A stretch of 64,000 nucleotides of DNA, from contig NZ_STFF01000010.1 of assembly GCF_004834005.1 (NCBI RefSeq), positions 151,684-215,683 on the forward strand. The letters are read 5' to 3'. The notes below the pieces were generated by a model. It saw nothing but the letters and a program-made list of their open reading frames with translations, ran no database searches and was not told where the DNA came from. Of the stretch, positions 26,901 through 33,734 are shown one piece after another. Origin of the DNA: Niastella caeni. Lineage in GTDB: Bacteria; Bacteroidota; Bacteroidia; Chitinophagales; Chitinophagaceae. The position numbers and the translations under genes were made by a program. How positions within the stretch are numbered: position 1 is the first letter of the stretch; each line of letters starts with the position of its first letter.

Positions 26901-27453
26901 TGGTTTTGCTGGTTATTACGATGGAAACACCACGTATGGAGCAGGATATTCGTATTCGCATTTTAGTGGGAAAACAAAACAGGGAATTGGTGCTGTTACT
27001 TTAAAGTTAGGTGATGTGGCAATAAGGCTCGATGAAGATTACTTTGGAGATGGAAAGGACCGGAGCAGAACAGGCGGACTATTAATAACCTTTAGAGTGA
27101 ATGATGAACTTACCCTTGCCGTTGGTGGCAGTATGATTACCGGCGAGGCTCAGGGCGATGCAATAGATACGGAGGGTGACAACCCAATTGCCAAAGAAGG
27201 CAAAGGAATGTGGAATCCCGATCTCGAGAAGAACCCTGATTTACGTGGCGGAACAATGTACTTTGGAGTAATATACCGGGGGCAGGCTTTCTTTTTGGGG
27301 CATAATAGTGAAAAACGATTACATGCAGTTCAAAACTGGATTCACCGGAATAAGCTGTTAAACTTAAAAACACCTTATTTCCCGGATAGAAATTTATGTC
27401 CGGGAATATATAGTTATTACGGCAGCTTTAACCCGTACTATCTGTACTATTAA
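20989..27453 (+). CDS. SpvB/RHS-repeat giant exoprotein with possible toxin-23 C-terminus
   Basis: 2154 residues from the methionine at 20989; an upstream in-frame ATG at 20917 only adds an unlikely leader before the signal peptide (residues 1-19, ending AHA). An SpvB-type N-terminus (SIPIPAPVGIAGLQPAL, WGWSLNGLSAITR) is followed by FG-GAP-like calcium loops such as GDYNGDGRSDLVV, GDFDGDGSVDI and ADYNGDGLTDIL. Many YD repeats come next, with YDKLGRVIKK and YDNLNRLTSA among them. The RHS core RLYDPTTGRMLSPDP lies near 1788. The last 320 residues are Gly-rich and beta-structured, with GYGTSGFTGGASLNASG and DYFGDGKDRSRTGG; they resemble polymorphic toxin type 23, a call of moderate certainty. 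No immunity gene follows. Confidence 0.88.
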   Translation: MKKELYLILIVVFHVFIAHAQPDQSKPVGSIHGQASVSPNGAASYSIPIPAPVGIAGLQPALSLVYSSQGGDDLAGWGWSLNGLSAITRGNQAKFYNGKVEPLKLNADDNFYLEGQLLMPVSGTNGGDGTQYKTQTENYSKVESFGGTAGNPLWWRVTQKNGSIIEYGKNEDAKLSLSATIGWLVSAITDVNNNKINFTYSQYDAEVVIYQITYASTIIRFSYVTRANQNLAFINGRKLVNSRLLSQISILQNNVIQQKLQLTYETLLQRNYLTRVDLFGTDNTSVVTKFNYGQVSSEENAAVITGTYPVVGGSNNWTLTPGDYNGDGRSDLVVANLQYNVQDNEIKDVTSSYYNLITNVGMPASSGAFQPAKHELQASYNTNTYLKGNDENHPFVYLNTDLDGDGIDDAVRVGKNLHQYQDSRGDWHNDGMYYIDNFSIDKFTPSGTSVTRSTSTISNPVDVQGTYRFVLKDANSSIQGDFDGDGSVDIINVLGRQYQSGEKVEKILGIVYRRTPIYDYVWKGFFVNKLTGEINAEILNLGSQFKDAKAIYPIDFDGDGKQELLVVKASNAFVFTITRLPASSGYLFNCTQIGVTPLISSIAGKVLQVGDFNGDKKTDVLSVYNNSTSVRMFYSTGTAFVEGNITLQRAVNFSSAWPDRIVAADYNGDGLTDILHAYEYPVTISTGPGSTQTSYYPRQEVYYMKGLTYNTTYTYNTAEICESEWAWFQSQYPDAVIDSYSPDLVCATGEYVMYVNYNFQPVDSYTPRYTFKTSYLSGMISNFRQPVETGDFNGDGKTEVMQSLNGTGYAVFYFSGLFNDRNSSRLQTVTDGFGNITTFNYNTLANGGATLYTRSANSENSYPFNTVSLPITVVSTMSSPNGIGGTQTNVYQYRDAIVHRAKGLLGFKGVTVTNSTFDTKVESNNILNSTHSILVPASTKSWLNNTLMSEVLKTFAITTISNGSTRYYPVSRYKFEVQSNTEIDQLSKAAKNTTSQYDAYSNITSQTVVTGYWTGSAVSAIETAVTTTTYQQAGKAIFPLQPTQTTTTNTRNGSPAFSKTTAYTYTADRGLPLTKTVWSGTPLASTITYSYDPYGNVTGSVNQVPGKSNVTTTITIDASRRFPVKNVTQTGAVTVTKSVTYHSYWGKPLTETEGDGSAGSLTTTYEYDGFGALKKTITPLAHTINHSRGWDVSGNQLYYSLNDYPDGVAPDEKTWYDKLGRVIKKQVLGWNNQWTTETTKYDARGRTTEISRPYYSAETPQLITYAYDNLNRIITQTTPLGSSGYTYNMPGNGQTSVTVTNAAGQASTQTKDATGLIISAADNGGQLTYTYNSQGNQTTVLLNQHQVISGAWDNYGRQVSVNDANLGSLSYEYDALGHLTKQTDANGDVTTLSYDDLERVLSKTTKEGTTTYEYYNTATNKQLKKVTGTAVTEEYNYDAYQRLTGKIQTVSGTGTFTTTYQYNAEGNQSAIIYPNNVTVQSQYNTAGMLTQVTSNGKVLYNTVAVNGLGQATQYTLVNGKTSTATYENGLPTRLYTPGVQDLNFVFNNQTGNLTSRRDAILNLTETFEYDNLNRLTSAAVNTVQQFAITYDAAAGNRGNITQRSDVGTYVYQNNKPNAIAYISPLNAAVDANASKFTATYTSFQRPLHLDQNGKTLDFSYGVNNSRIKTVQVAGGLTETRLFLEGFERQTISNGTTNDIIYVAGGNGLCAMIVNGQAYAVYKDYLGSILTVTNEQGTVVAQQNFDAWGRKRNALTWEYNGVQPTPVWLVRGYTGHEHLPQFGLINMNARLYDPTTGRMLSPDPYIMGLDDTQGYNRFAYALNNPLKYTDPNGEVVWFVPIIFAAVNVAVDLIVNDGDMSFGQIVMSAVSGAISGWLGGANITTVGGALLAAGVSQANRFMPAIPIYESENFTLSVSPMIGYGTSGFTGGASLNASGLIGDFAYSASVGIGFNSGVSSLGEAAGSSNYWYAGGFAGYYDGNTTYGAGYSYSHFSGKTKQGIGAVTLKLGDVAIRLDEDYFGDGKDRSRTGGLLITFRVNDELTLAVGGSMITGEAQGDAIDTEGDNPIAKEGKGMWNPDLEKNPDLRGGTMYFGVIYRGQAFFLGHNSEKRLHAVQNWIHRNKLLNLKTPYFPDRNLCPGIYSYYGSFNPYYLYY

Positions 27454-27479
27454 ACTGCTTTAATGAATTTATAATAACA

Positions 27480-27525
27480 GGCATTAGATCTTGGAATTAA
27501 TACCCAGGACCTGATGCCTTTTTTA
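27480..27525 (+). terminator. Rho-independent terminator after the RHS gene
   Basis: A 15-base arm at 27480-27494 pairs with 27504-27518 (three G-U pairs), followed by seven T residues. Confidence 0.85.
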
Positions 27526-27600
27526 TTGAAATAACTTAATTGTTTTTATGCCGGCACCTCAGTGCGGGGGAGGTAATAATAATTTTCCAAAGCGCGGCAG

Positions 27601-27887
27601 CAACCACCAACCACAAACCAACAACCCAAACCACAAACCAACAACCCAAACCACAAACCAACAACCCAAACCAACAACCCAAACCAACAACCAGAAACCA
27701 GAAACCACAAACCACAAACCAGAAACCACAAACCACCAACCACAAACCACAAACCACAAACCACAAACCACCAACCAGCAACCCAAACCAGCAACCACAA
27801 CCATATTCACAAACCAGCAACCCAAACCAGAAACCACAAACCACAAACCAGCAACCCAAACCAGAAACCACAAACCACAAACCAAAA
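27601..27887. repeat. Heptamer tandem array, A/C on one strand
   Basis: About 41 units of 7 bp built on AACCACA with variants AACCAGA, AACCACC, AACCAAC and AACCCAA. The plus strand is almost only A and C, interrupted once by CATATTC near 27802. The minus strand is therefore G/T-rich and could form G-rich structures. Open frames across it in several phases are artefacts. It fills most of the 600-bp gap between the RHS and VCBS genes. Confidence 0.92.
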
Positions 27888-28056
27888 TAACCCTTTAACG
27901 AAACCGTTTTCGTAAATAAAAAGCAATTACTTAATATGTAGGCGGATTAAAAATGCGCAACTTCAGTGTTCGGCACAATAATGCACGATTAAACTATACA
28001 CACAAAAACCTGCCTGTAAAGATTTTTAACCTGGTTACATTGTTATAATTAACTGC

Positions 28057-31000
28057 ATGAGGCCAAAAAAGATCTGGATTTCGCTACAGATGCTGTATTT
28101 GCTTGCACTTTCCTGCAAACAGGGATCAACTACTTTATTTACCGAAGTAGCACCATCCCACTCCCACATTGATTTCACCAACGCCATTAAGGAAGATAAA
28201 GACTACAATGTTCTTACGTATGAGTACATCTATAATGGTGGGGGAGTAGCGGTTGGCGACCTGAACAACGATGGATTGTCCGACGTAATGCTTACCGGTA
28301 ATATGACGCCCAATAAACTGTATTTGAATAAAGGCAACCTGCAGTTTGAAGATATTACCGAAAAAGCCGGCGTGCAGGGCCGAACTAAATGGAAAACCGG
28401 CGTTGTAATGGCCGATGTAAACGGCGATGCACTGCTCGATATGTATGTATGCTACTCAGGCCCCGGTACCGACGATGAAAGAGCCAATGAATTATACATC
28501 AATACCGGGGTACAAAACGGCATTCCTGTTTTTAAAGAACAAGCCAAACAATACGGAATAGATGCGCCAGGTACCTATACCACCACCGCTTCGTTCTTTG
28601 ATATGGATAACGACGGCGACCTCGACCTGTTTATGGTGAACCATGCCGACCTGTTCTTTAACCCGTTCTTTAACTCAACCAAACTGCGCAGCAACCGCCA
28701 CCCAAAATTCGGCAACCGGCTGTACCGGAACGACAATGGTGTATTTTCCGACGTCAGCGAACAGGCCGGCATCGACGGCAGCGGTTTGAATTTTGGCCTG
28801 AGTGTGGCAGTTAGTGATATCAATAACGACGGATGGCCCGACATTTATGTGACCAATGATTACGATGAACGCGACTTCCTGTACCTGAACAACCAAAACG
28901 GCACATTTCGCGAAGTACTTACCCAGGCTGCCGGCCATCTATCGGAATTTGCCATGGGCTCAGATATTGCCGACTTTAACAATGATAACCGGCCCGATAT
29001 TATGGTGCTGGATATGTTGCCCGAAGACAACCACCGCCAGAAATTATTAAAAGGCCCCGATGCATATGACCGCTATTCGATGCGTGTACAAAACGGATAC
29101 CATTACCAGCAAATGCGCAATACGCTGCAACTGAACAATGGCACCGACAGCAGCGGTATTCCCATCTTCAGCGAAATTGCGCAAATGGCAGGCGTATCGA
29201 ATACCGACTGGAGCTGGGCGCCCCTGTTTGCCGATTTTGACAACGATGGCTGGAAAGACCTTTTTGTATCGAACGGTATATTTAAAGATATCAACGACCT
29301 CGACTTTGTAAAATTCACTTCGGGCTATTCGCAAAACCCCAACGTTGGCAAAATAAACGATAAAGACGCCATGTGGCGGCTGATACAACAAATGCCAAGT
29401 ACCAAACTCAACAACTACCTGTATAAAAACAACCAGAACCTGGGCTTCACCGATGTTACAGCCAGCTGGGGCCTTACCAAAAAAACAGTGAGCAATGGCG
29501 CTGCCTATGCCGACCTCGATAACGATGGCGACCTTGACCTCGTTATAAACTCATTGAACGATAAGGCATCTGTATATAAGAACAACAGCCGCGAAACCAG
29601 CGGAGGGCATTATATAAAGCTGCGCTTAAAAGGAGCAGCCAAAAATACTAATGGGATAGGCGCTAAAATATTTATTGAAACAGAGCATACCCAACAATTT
29701 CAGGAGCAATATTTAACACGCGGTTTTCAATCGTCGGTTGACCCCATCATGCACATTGGGTTGGGCGCCGATAGCATCATTGAATCGTTAACTATTACCT
29801 GGCCTAATGGCAAAATCACACACCATGGCAATGTAAAAGCAGATACGTTGCTTGTAATTAACGAAATTAATACTGCCTTACCGCCACACAGTGAATTTCC
29901 TGCTGCCTCCTGGTTTCAGGATGTTACCCAAATAGCAGGCCTCAATTATATTCACAAACCAATGGGCTTTGTTGATTTTAAAGTGTTCCCTCTGCTGCCC
30001 TACCAGTTATCGAAAACCGGTCCGGCTATAGCCAGGGCAGATGTAAACGGAGACGGTCTTGAAGATGTGTTTATTGGTTCATCAACCGGTTCAGCCAGCG
30101 CATTATACCTGCAAACAAAATCAGGCACATTTACACCCGCAACAAATCAGCCCTGGAACAACAATACAGGTATTACCAATACCGATGCGTTGTTCTTTGA
30201 TGCCGATAACGATAAAGACATGGACCTGTATATCGTAAGCGGCGGCACGGAATACAATCCGGATAATAAAAACTACCAGGACCGTTTTTTTGAAAATGAC
30301 GGTCATGGCAATTTTAAAATGCGTGAAGATGCGTTACCCGCTGAAACAGCCAGCGGTTCCTGCGTTCGCGTTTCGGATATAGATCATGATGGACGGCCCG
30401 ACCTCTTTATCGGAAATAAAATATCACCGGGTTCTTTTCCGCAGGCGCCGGAAAGTTTTATGCTGAAAAACAAAAGCGCCAACGCACACATTCAGTTTGT
30501 AAAAGACGTACAGAAAGATACCACGCTGGCACATGCCGGCATGGTTACCGATGCCGCATGGGTTGACCTTAATAAAGACGGCTGGGATGATTTGATTGCC
30601 GTGGGTGAATTTATGCCCATTACCATTTTTGAAAATCACCAGGGACAACTGGTAAACAAAACAACCAGCTATGGCCTTGCCAATACCGAAGGCTGGTGGT
30701 GCCGCCTGTTGACCGGCGATTTTGATAACGATGGAAATACCGACCTTGTTATTGGTAACCTGGGCGCCAATACCCAATTCAAAGCATCGGCGCAGCAACC
30801 GGTAAGTATTGTGTACAAAGATTTTTTCAGCAACGGCAGTATCGATCCGGTTCTATGCTATTATAATGGCGGAAAACAATGGCCTTATTACTCACGCGAT
30901 GAAATGGCCGAACAAATTCCAAGCATCAATAAGAAGTTCCTGCATTATAATGATTACGCCGACGCGCAATTGACCGACCTGTTTTCTGAAGATCAGCTGC

Positions 31001-31404
31001 AGGATGCACACACGGTTAATATCAGAACGCTTACTTCGGTATTTGTAAAAAACACCGGTAATAAAAAATTCATATTGCAGCCGCTGCCGCAATATGCACA
31101 AATGAGCGCCGTAACAGGCATGGTGGCTACCGACATCGACGGTGATGGCGACAAGGATATTATAGTTGCCGGTAATTTTTATCCGTTCAGGGTGCAATTA
31201 GGCCCGCTTGATGCCGGCATTGGCCTTATATTGAAAAACAACGGCAAAGGTCAGTTTACGCCATTATTGTATGAACAAACCGGTTTATGCATACGAGGTG
31301 ATGTCCGGAATCTGATGAGCGTGCAGGGCGGCAACAACCAGTTTTTAATAGCAGCAAAAAACAATGCTCAGTTACAAATATTGAAACTAAGACACTTTAA
31401 ATAA
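28057..31404 (+). CDS. VCBS/FG-GAP lipoprotein with ASPIC/UnbV domain
   Basis: 1115 residues. A lipoprotein signal ends at Cys20 (LLALSC). FG-GAP/VCBS beta-propeller repeats with calcium-loop motifs follow: VGDLNNDGLSDVML, FFDMDNDGDLDLFM, VSDINNDGWPDIYV, YADLDNDGDLDLVI and others. Near 516-610 an ASPIC/UnbV domain appears (HYIKLRLKGAAKNTNGIG, LTITWPNGK), and a second repeat set fills the remainder, with TDIDGDGDKDIIV near the end. Proteins of this shape sit on the Bacteroidota surface beside SusC/SusD loci and probably bind glycans or proteins. It heads the glycan locus; the sigma-factor gene follows 107 bp later. Confidence 0.9.
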   Translation: MRPKKIWISLQMLYLLALSCKQGSTTLFTEVAPSHSHIDFTNAIKEDKDYNVLTYEYIYNGGGVAVGDLNNDGLSDVMLTGNMTPNKLYLNKGNLQFEDITEKAGVQGRTKWKTGVVMADVNGDALLDMYVCYSGPGTDDERANELYINTGVQNGIPVFKEQAKQYGIDAPGTYTTTASFFDMDNDGDLDLFMVNHADLFFNPFFNSTKLRSNRHPKFGNRLYRNDNGVFSDVSEQAGIDGSGLNFGLSVAVSDINNDGWPDIYVTNDYDERDFLYLNNQNGTFREVLTQAAGHLSEFAMGSDIADFNNDNRPDIMVLDMLPEDNHRQKLLKGPDAYDRYSMRVQNGYHYQQMRNTLQLNNGTDSSGIPIFSEIAQMAGVSNTDWSWAPLFADFDNDGWKDLFVSNGIFKDINDLDFVKFTSGYSQNPNVGKINDKDAMWRLIQQMPSTKLNNYLYKNNQNLGFTDVTASWGLTKKTVSNGAAYADLDNDGDLDLVINSLNDKASVYKNNSRETSGGHYIKLRLKGAAKNTNGIGAKIFIETEHTQQFQEQYLTRGFQSSVDPIMHIGLGADSIIESLTITWPNGKITHHGNVKADTLLVINEINTALPPHSEFPAASWFQDVTQIAGLNYIHKPMGFVDFKVFPLLPYQLSKTGPAIARADVNGDGLEDVFIGSSTGSASALYLQTKSGTFTPATNQPWNNNTGITNTDALFFDADNDKDMDLYIVSGGTEYNPDNKNYQDRFFENDGHGNFKMREDALPAETASGSCVRVSDIDHDGRPDLFIGNKISPGSFPQAPESFMLKNKSANAHIQFVKDVQKDTTLAHAGMVTDAAWVDLNKDGWDDLIAVGEFMPITIFENHQGQLVNKTTSYGLANTEGWWCRLLTGDFDNDGNTDLVIGNLGANTQFKASAQQPVSIVYKDFFSNGSIDPVLCYYNGGKQWPYYSRDEMAEQIPSINKKFLHYNDYADAQLTDLFSEDQLQDAHTVNIRTLTSVFVKNTGNKKFILQPLPQYAQMSAVTGMVATDIDGDGDKDIIVAGNFYPFRVQLGPLDAGIGLILKNNGKGQFTPLLYEQTGLCIRGDVRNLMSVQGGNNQFLIAAKNNAQLQILKLRHFK

Positions 31405-31431
31405 GTGAGAATTGCGGGGTTTACAGATTTC

Positions 31432-31484
31432 GGGATTTTGAGATTTTATTGGAAAATCTGCTTTGGCAGAAATCTCAAAATCCC
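31432..31484 (+). promoter_or_regulatory. Long hairpin before the sigma-factor gene
   Basis: GGGATTTTGAGATTT at 31432-31446 and its exact complement at 31470-31484 around a 23-base loop. It ends 27 bp before the sigma start and continues as a short TCTCAAAA/TCCCAAAA tandem. It could attenuate read-through from the VCBS gene or simply be one of the dispersed short-period repeats. Confidence 0.65.
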
Positions 31485-31511
31485 AAAATCCCAAGATCTC
31501 AAAATCAAACG

Positions 31512-32117
31512 ATGACGGCCAGCAATGACATAACGCCCAACATGTCGGTTAAAGCACTTTTTGAAGCCATTGCTCAAAACGAGGAGCAGGCCTTTAAAAT
31601 GTTGTTCAACTTATATAAAGCACGCACGTATGCTGTGGCTTTTAAGTTAACCAAGCTGGCCTATGCATCGGAAGAGATAACGCAGGATGTGTTCATCAGC
31701 ATTTGGGTTAGCAGGGCGCAACTGGCCCAGGTAAAAGATGCCGAAGCATATATTTACACTGTCATATATAATAAAGTAAGCAGGTATTTAAAAAAGGAAT
31801 CCAACAAGGAACGCATACTGCAATTATCAATCTGGAATACCAAATCCTACAGCAATGAAACCGAGGAAACGGTTTTTGTTCATGATCAGCAAAAACTGCT
31901 CTGGGAAGCGGTACAACAACTATCTCCGCAAAAAAAGCTGATGTATGAATTGCATGAGATGCAGGGAAAAAGCTACGATGAAATTGCCAAAACGCTGGAT
32001 CTTTCTCCACATACCGTAAAAAGCCATGTATTACAGGCTGTAAAATTTATTCGCAATTGTCTCAAAGACCGCGTGTTATTCATTTTAATGCTGTTAGCGT
32101 TCTTACTTATGCGATAA
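31512..32117 (+). CDS. ECF RNA polymerase sigma factor (FecI-like)
   Basis: 201 residues from the methionine at 31512; upstream in-frame codons from 31449 fall in the repeat hairpin. Region 2 is seen in AFKMLFNLYKARTYAVAFKLT, with EEITQDVFISIWVSR, and region 4 in LSPQKKLMYELHEMQGKSYDEIAKTLDLSPHTVKSHV. A hydrophobic C-terminal tail (VLFILMLLAFLLMR) is common in Bacteroidota members. It would direct transcription of the SusC/SusD operon when released by the FecR protein encoded next. Confidence 0.93.
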   Translation: MTASNDITPNMSVKALFEAIAQNEEQAFKMLFNLYKARTYAVAFKLTKLAYASEEITQDVFISIWVSRAQLAQVKDAEAYIYTVIYNKVSRYLKKESNKERILQLSIWNTKSYSNETEETVFVHDQQKLLWEAVQQLSPQKKLMYELHEMQGKSYDEIAKTLDLSPHTVKSHVLQAVKFIRNCLKDRVLFILMLLAFLLMR

Positions 32118-32246
32118 TTTTTTTCATTTCCACTCATCCGTTTTCAGTTGGGCTGACTCTATAATAGTAAGGAGTATGGTGTGCCACATCAGCGGCGAAT
32201 TAAAGCCGGTTATTCTGGCGTGGCGCACCTGATTCCCGAACTGTTT

Positions 32247-33533
32247 ATGAGCAAAGAAAGAATACAGCATTTATTACAACTATATGCCGCCAACCAGGCC
32301 AGCCGCGAAGAAGTGGAAGAATTATTCGCATGGCTGAAAAAGCAGGAAGGCGACGACGCATTAAAGAAATTCATATTTGATACTGCGGGTAAAGAAGCAC
32401 ACAGCGCAACGCTTCCTGAAAAAGATTGGGATAGGATCTGGCAATCGGTTGAATCAGGAATAACGAGCGCCAATACTTCTGCAAAAATTGTTCGCCCCTA
32501 TTGGTCCCGCGTATCGCGCGGTGGGATAGCGGCCGCCGTATTATTGCTGGTAATGGCCGGTAGTGCATGGTTCTATTTTTCACGCCCGAAACCAACTTCA
32601 GCACCCGTAGTTTCCGCTGTTACAATTAAAAAAGATATAGCTCCCGGTGGCAATAAAGCCCTTCTTACGCTGGCCGATGGCACTACCATTGTACTCGATA
32701 CCGTGCAAACCGGTTTGCTGGCATTGCAGGGCCAAACTAAGATCATAAAACAGAATACAGCACAGCTTATTTATAATTCACCTGCTACATCAGAGCAAAA
32801 GGCCGGCGAAGTATTGTACAACAGGGTTACAACTCCGCATGGCGGTCAGTTTCAGTTGATGTTACCCGATGGAACCAACGTATGGTTGAACGCAGGTTCG
32901 TCACTATGCTTCCCGGCCACTTTTTCAACTTCTAAAAGAATGGTGCAATTAACCGGTGAAGCATACTTTGAAGTAGCGAGCCTGACTCCGCCAGGAGGAT
33001 CAAAAAAAGTTCCATTTATTGTAAAGATCGGCACCTCTTCAGGGGCGCAGGGGGAGATAGAAGTTCTAGGAACCCATTTCAATGTGAATGCTTATGATGA
33101 TGAAGAGGCTATTAAGACAACCCTGCTGGAAGGAAAGGTGAAGGTCGTGAAACGTGAAACGGTCCCGCAAGGCGGGAGCAAAGAAGAGTCAGGCATCTTG
33201 AAACCAGGCGAACAGGCTGTATTGTCGCGAGCCCATTCACCATTGACCATTCACCATTCACCCAATGTGCAACAGGTAATGGCCTGGAAGAACGGATACT
33301 TCCGCTTTAAAGAAACAGGCATTCGTGAATTGATGCGGCAGGTTGAAAGATGGTACAATGTGGAAGTTGAATTCAAAACCGATCGCACCGATCAATATTA
33401 TACCGGTGTGGTATCGCGCTCGCAAAATATTTCGGCCCTTTTACAAACATTGGAGTTAACCGGCACCGTGCATTTTCAGATAGATAACCATGCGGCAAAA
33501 GGAAAGCAGGGAAAAATTATAGTATTACCGTGA
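32247..33533 (+). CDS. FecR-family anti-sigma factor
   Basis: 428 residues, starting at the methionine at 32247 (MSKERIQHLLQLYAANQASREE, the usual FecR start). The cytoplasmic N-terminus is followed by one membrane helix near 92-110 (AAAVLLLVMAGSAWFYF). The periplasmic FecR domain contains TPHGGQFQLMLPDGTNVWLNAGS, GEAYFEV and LGTHFNVNAYDDE, then a DUF4974-like end (FRFKETGIRELMRQVERWYNVEV). It relays a signal from the STN domain of SusC to the sigma factor. Residues about 329-338 (HSPLTIHHSP) are encoded by an in-frame heptamer array, a recent expansion in a loop. Confidence 0.93.
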   Translation: MSKERIQHLLQLYAANQASREEVEELFAWLKKQEGDDALKKFIFDTAGKEAHSATLPEKDWDRIWQSVESGITSANTSAKIVRPYWSRVSRGGIAAAVLLLVMAGSAWFYFSRPKPTSAPVVSAVTIKKDIAPGGNKALLTLADGTTIVLDTVQTGLLALQGQTKIIKQNTAQLIYNSPATSEQKAGEVLYNRVTTPHGGQFQLMLPDGTNVWLNAGSSLCFPATFSTSKRMVQLTGEAYFEVASLTPPGGSKKVPFIVKIGTSSGAQGEIEVLGTHFNVNAYDDEEAIKTTLLEGKVKVVKRETVPQGGSKEESGILKPGEQAVLSRAHSPLTIHHSPNVQQVMAWKNGYFRFKETGIRELMRQVERWYNVEVEFKTDRTDQYYTGVVSRSQNISALLQTLELTGTVHFQIDNHAAKGKQGKIIVLP

Positions 33534-33625
33534 ATGGTCAATGGTGAATAGAACCCTATTTGCGAGGTTAATAACTAATACGAGACTCAGAAATTTCGTG
33601 AGTCATTGACCATTCACCATTCACC
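33531..33625. repeat. Inverted heptamer repeats after fecR
   Basis: Left arm 33531-33549 (TGAATGGTCAATGGTGAAT, holding the fecR stop codon) and right arm 33603-33625 (CCATTGA/CCATTCA units on the plus strand). The same units occur inside fecR at 33233-33263. The arms can pair into a hairpin and might act as a weak terminator. Confidence 0.65.
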
Positions 33626-33734
33626 AAAAGAAAACCGGAAGCGTTGGAGCCGCTCCCGGTAGCATTAAGGTGTTTCAAAACAAGTCAGACTGTAGGACCG
33701 ACATTGAATTGTTAAACCAAAACTTCACAAAAGT

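Noticed and set aside
27536..27898. Open frames of about 84-116 residues on both strands
   Set aside because: They are translations of the heptamer array in several phases, with a composition (Trp/Gly/Val or Pro/Gln/Thr/Asn) that comes only from the repeat.
27454..28056. Immunity gene for the RHS toxin tail
   Set aside because: Only a terminator, a heptamer array and AT-rich spacer; no non-repeat frame of useful length.
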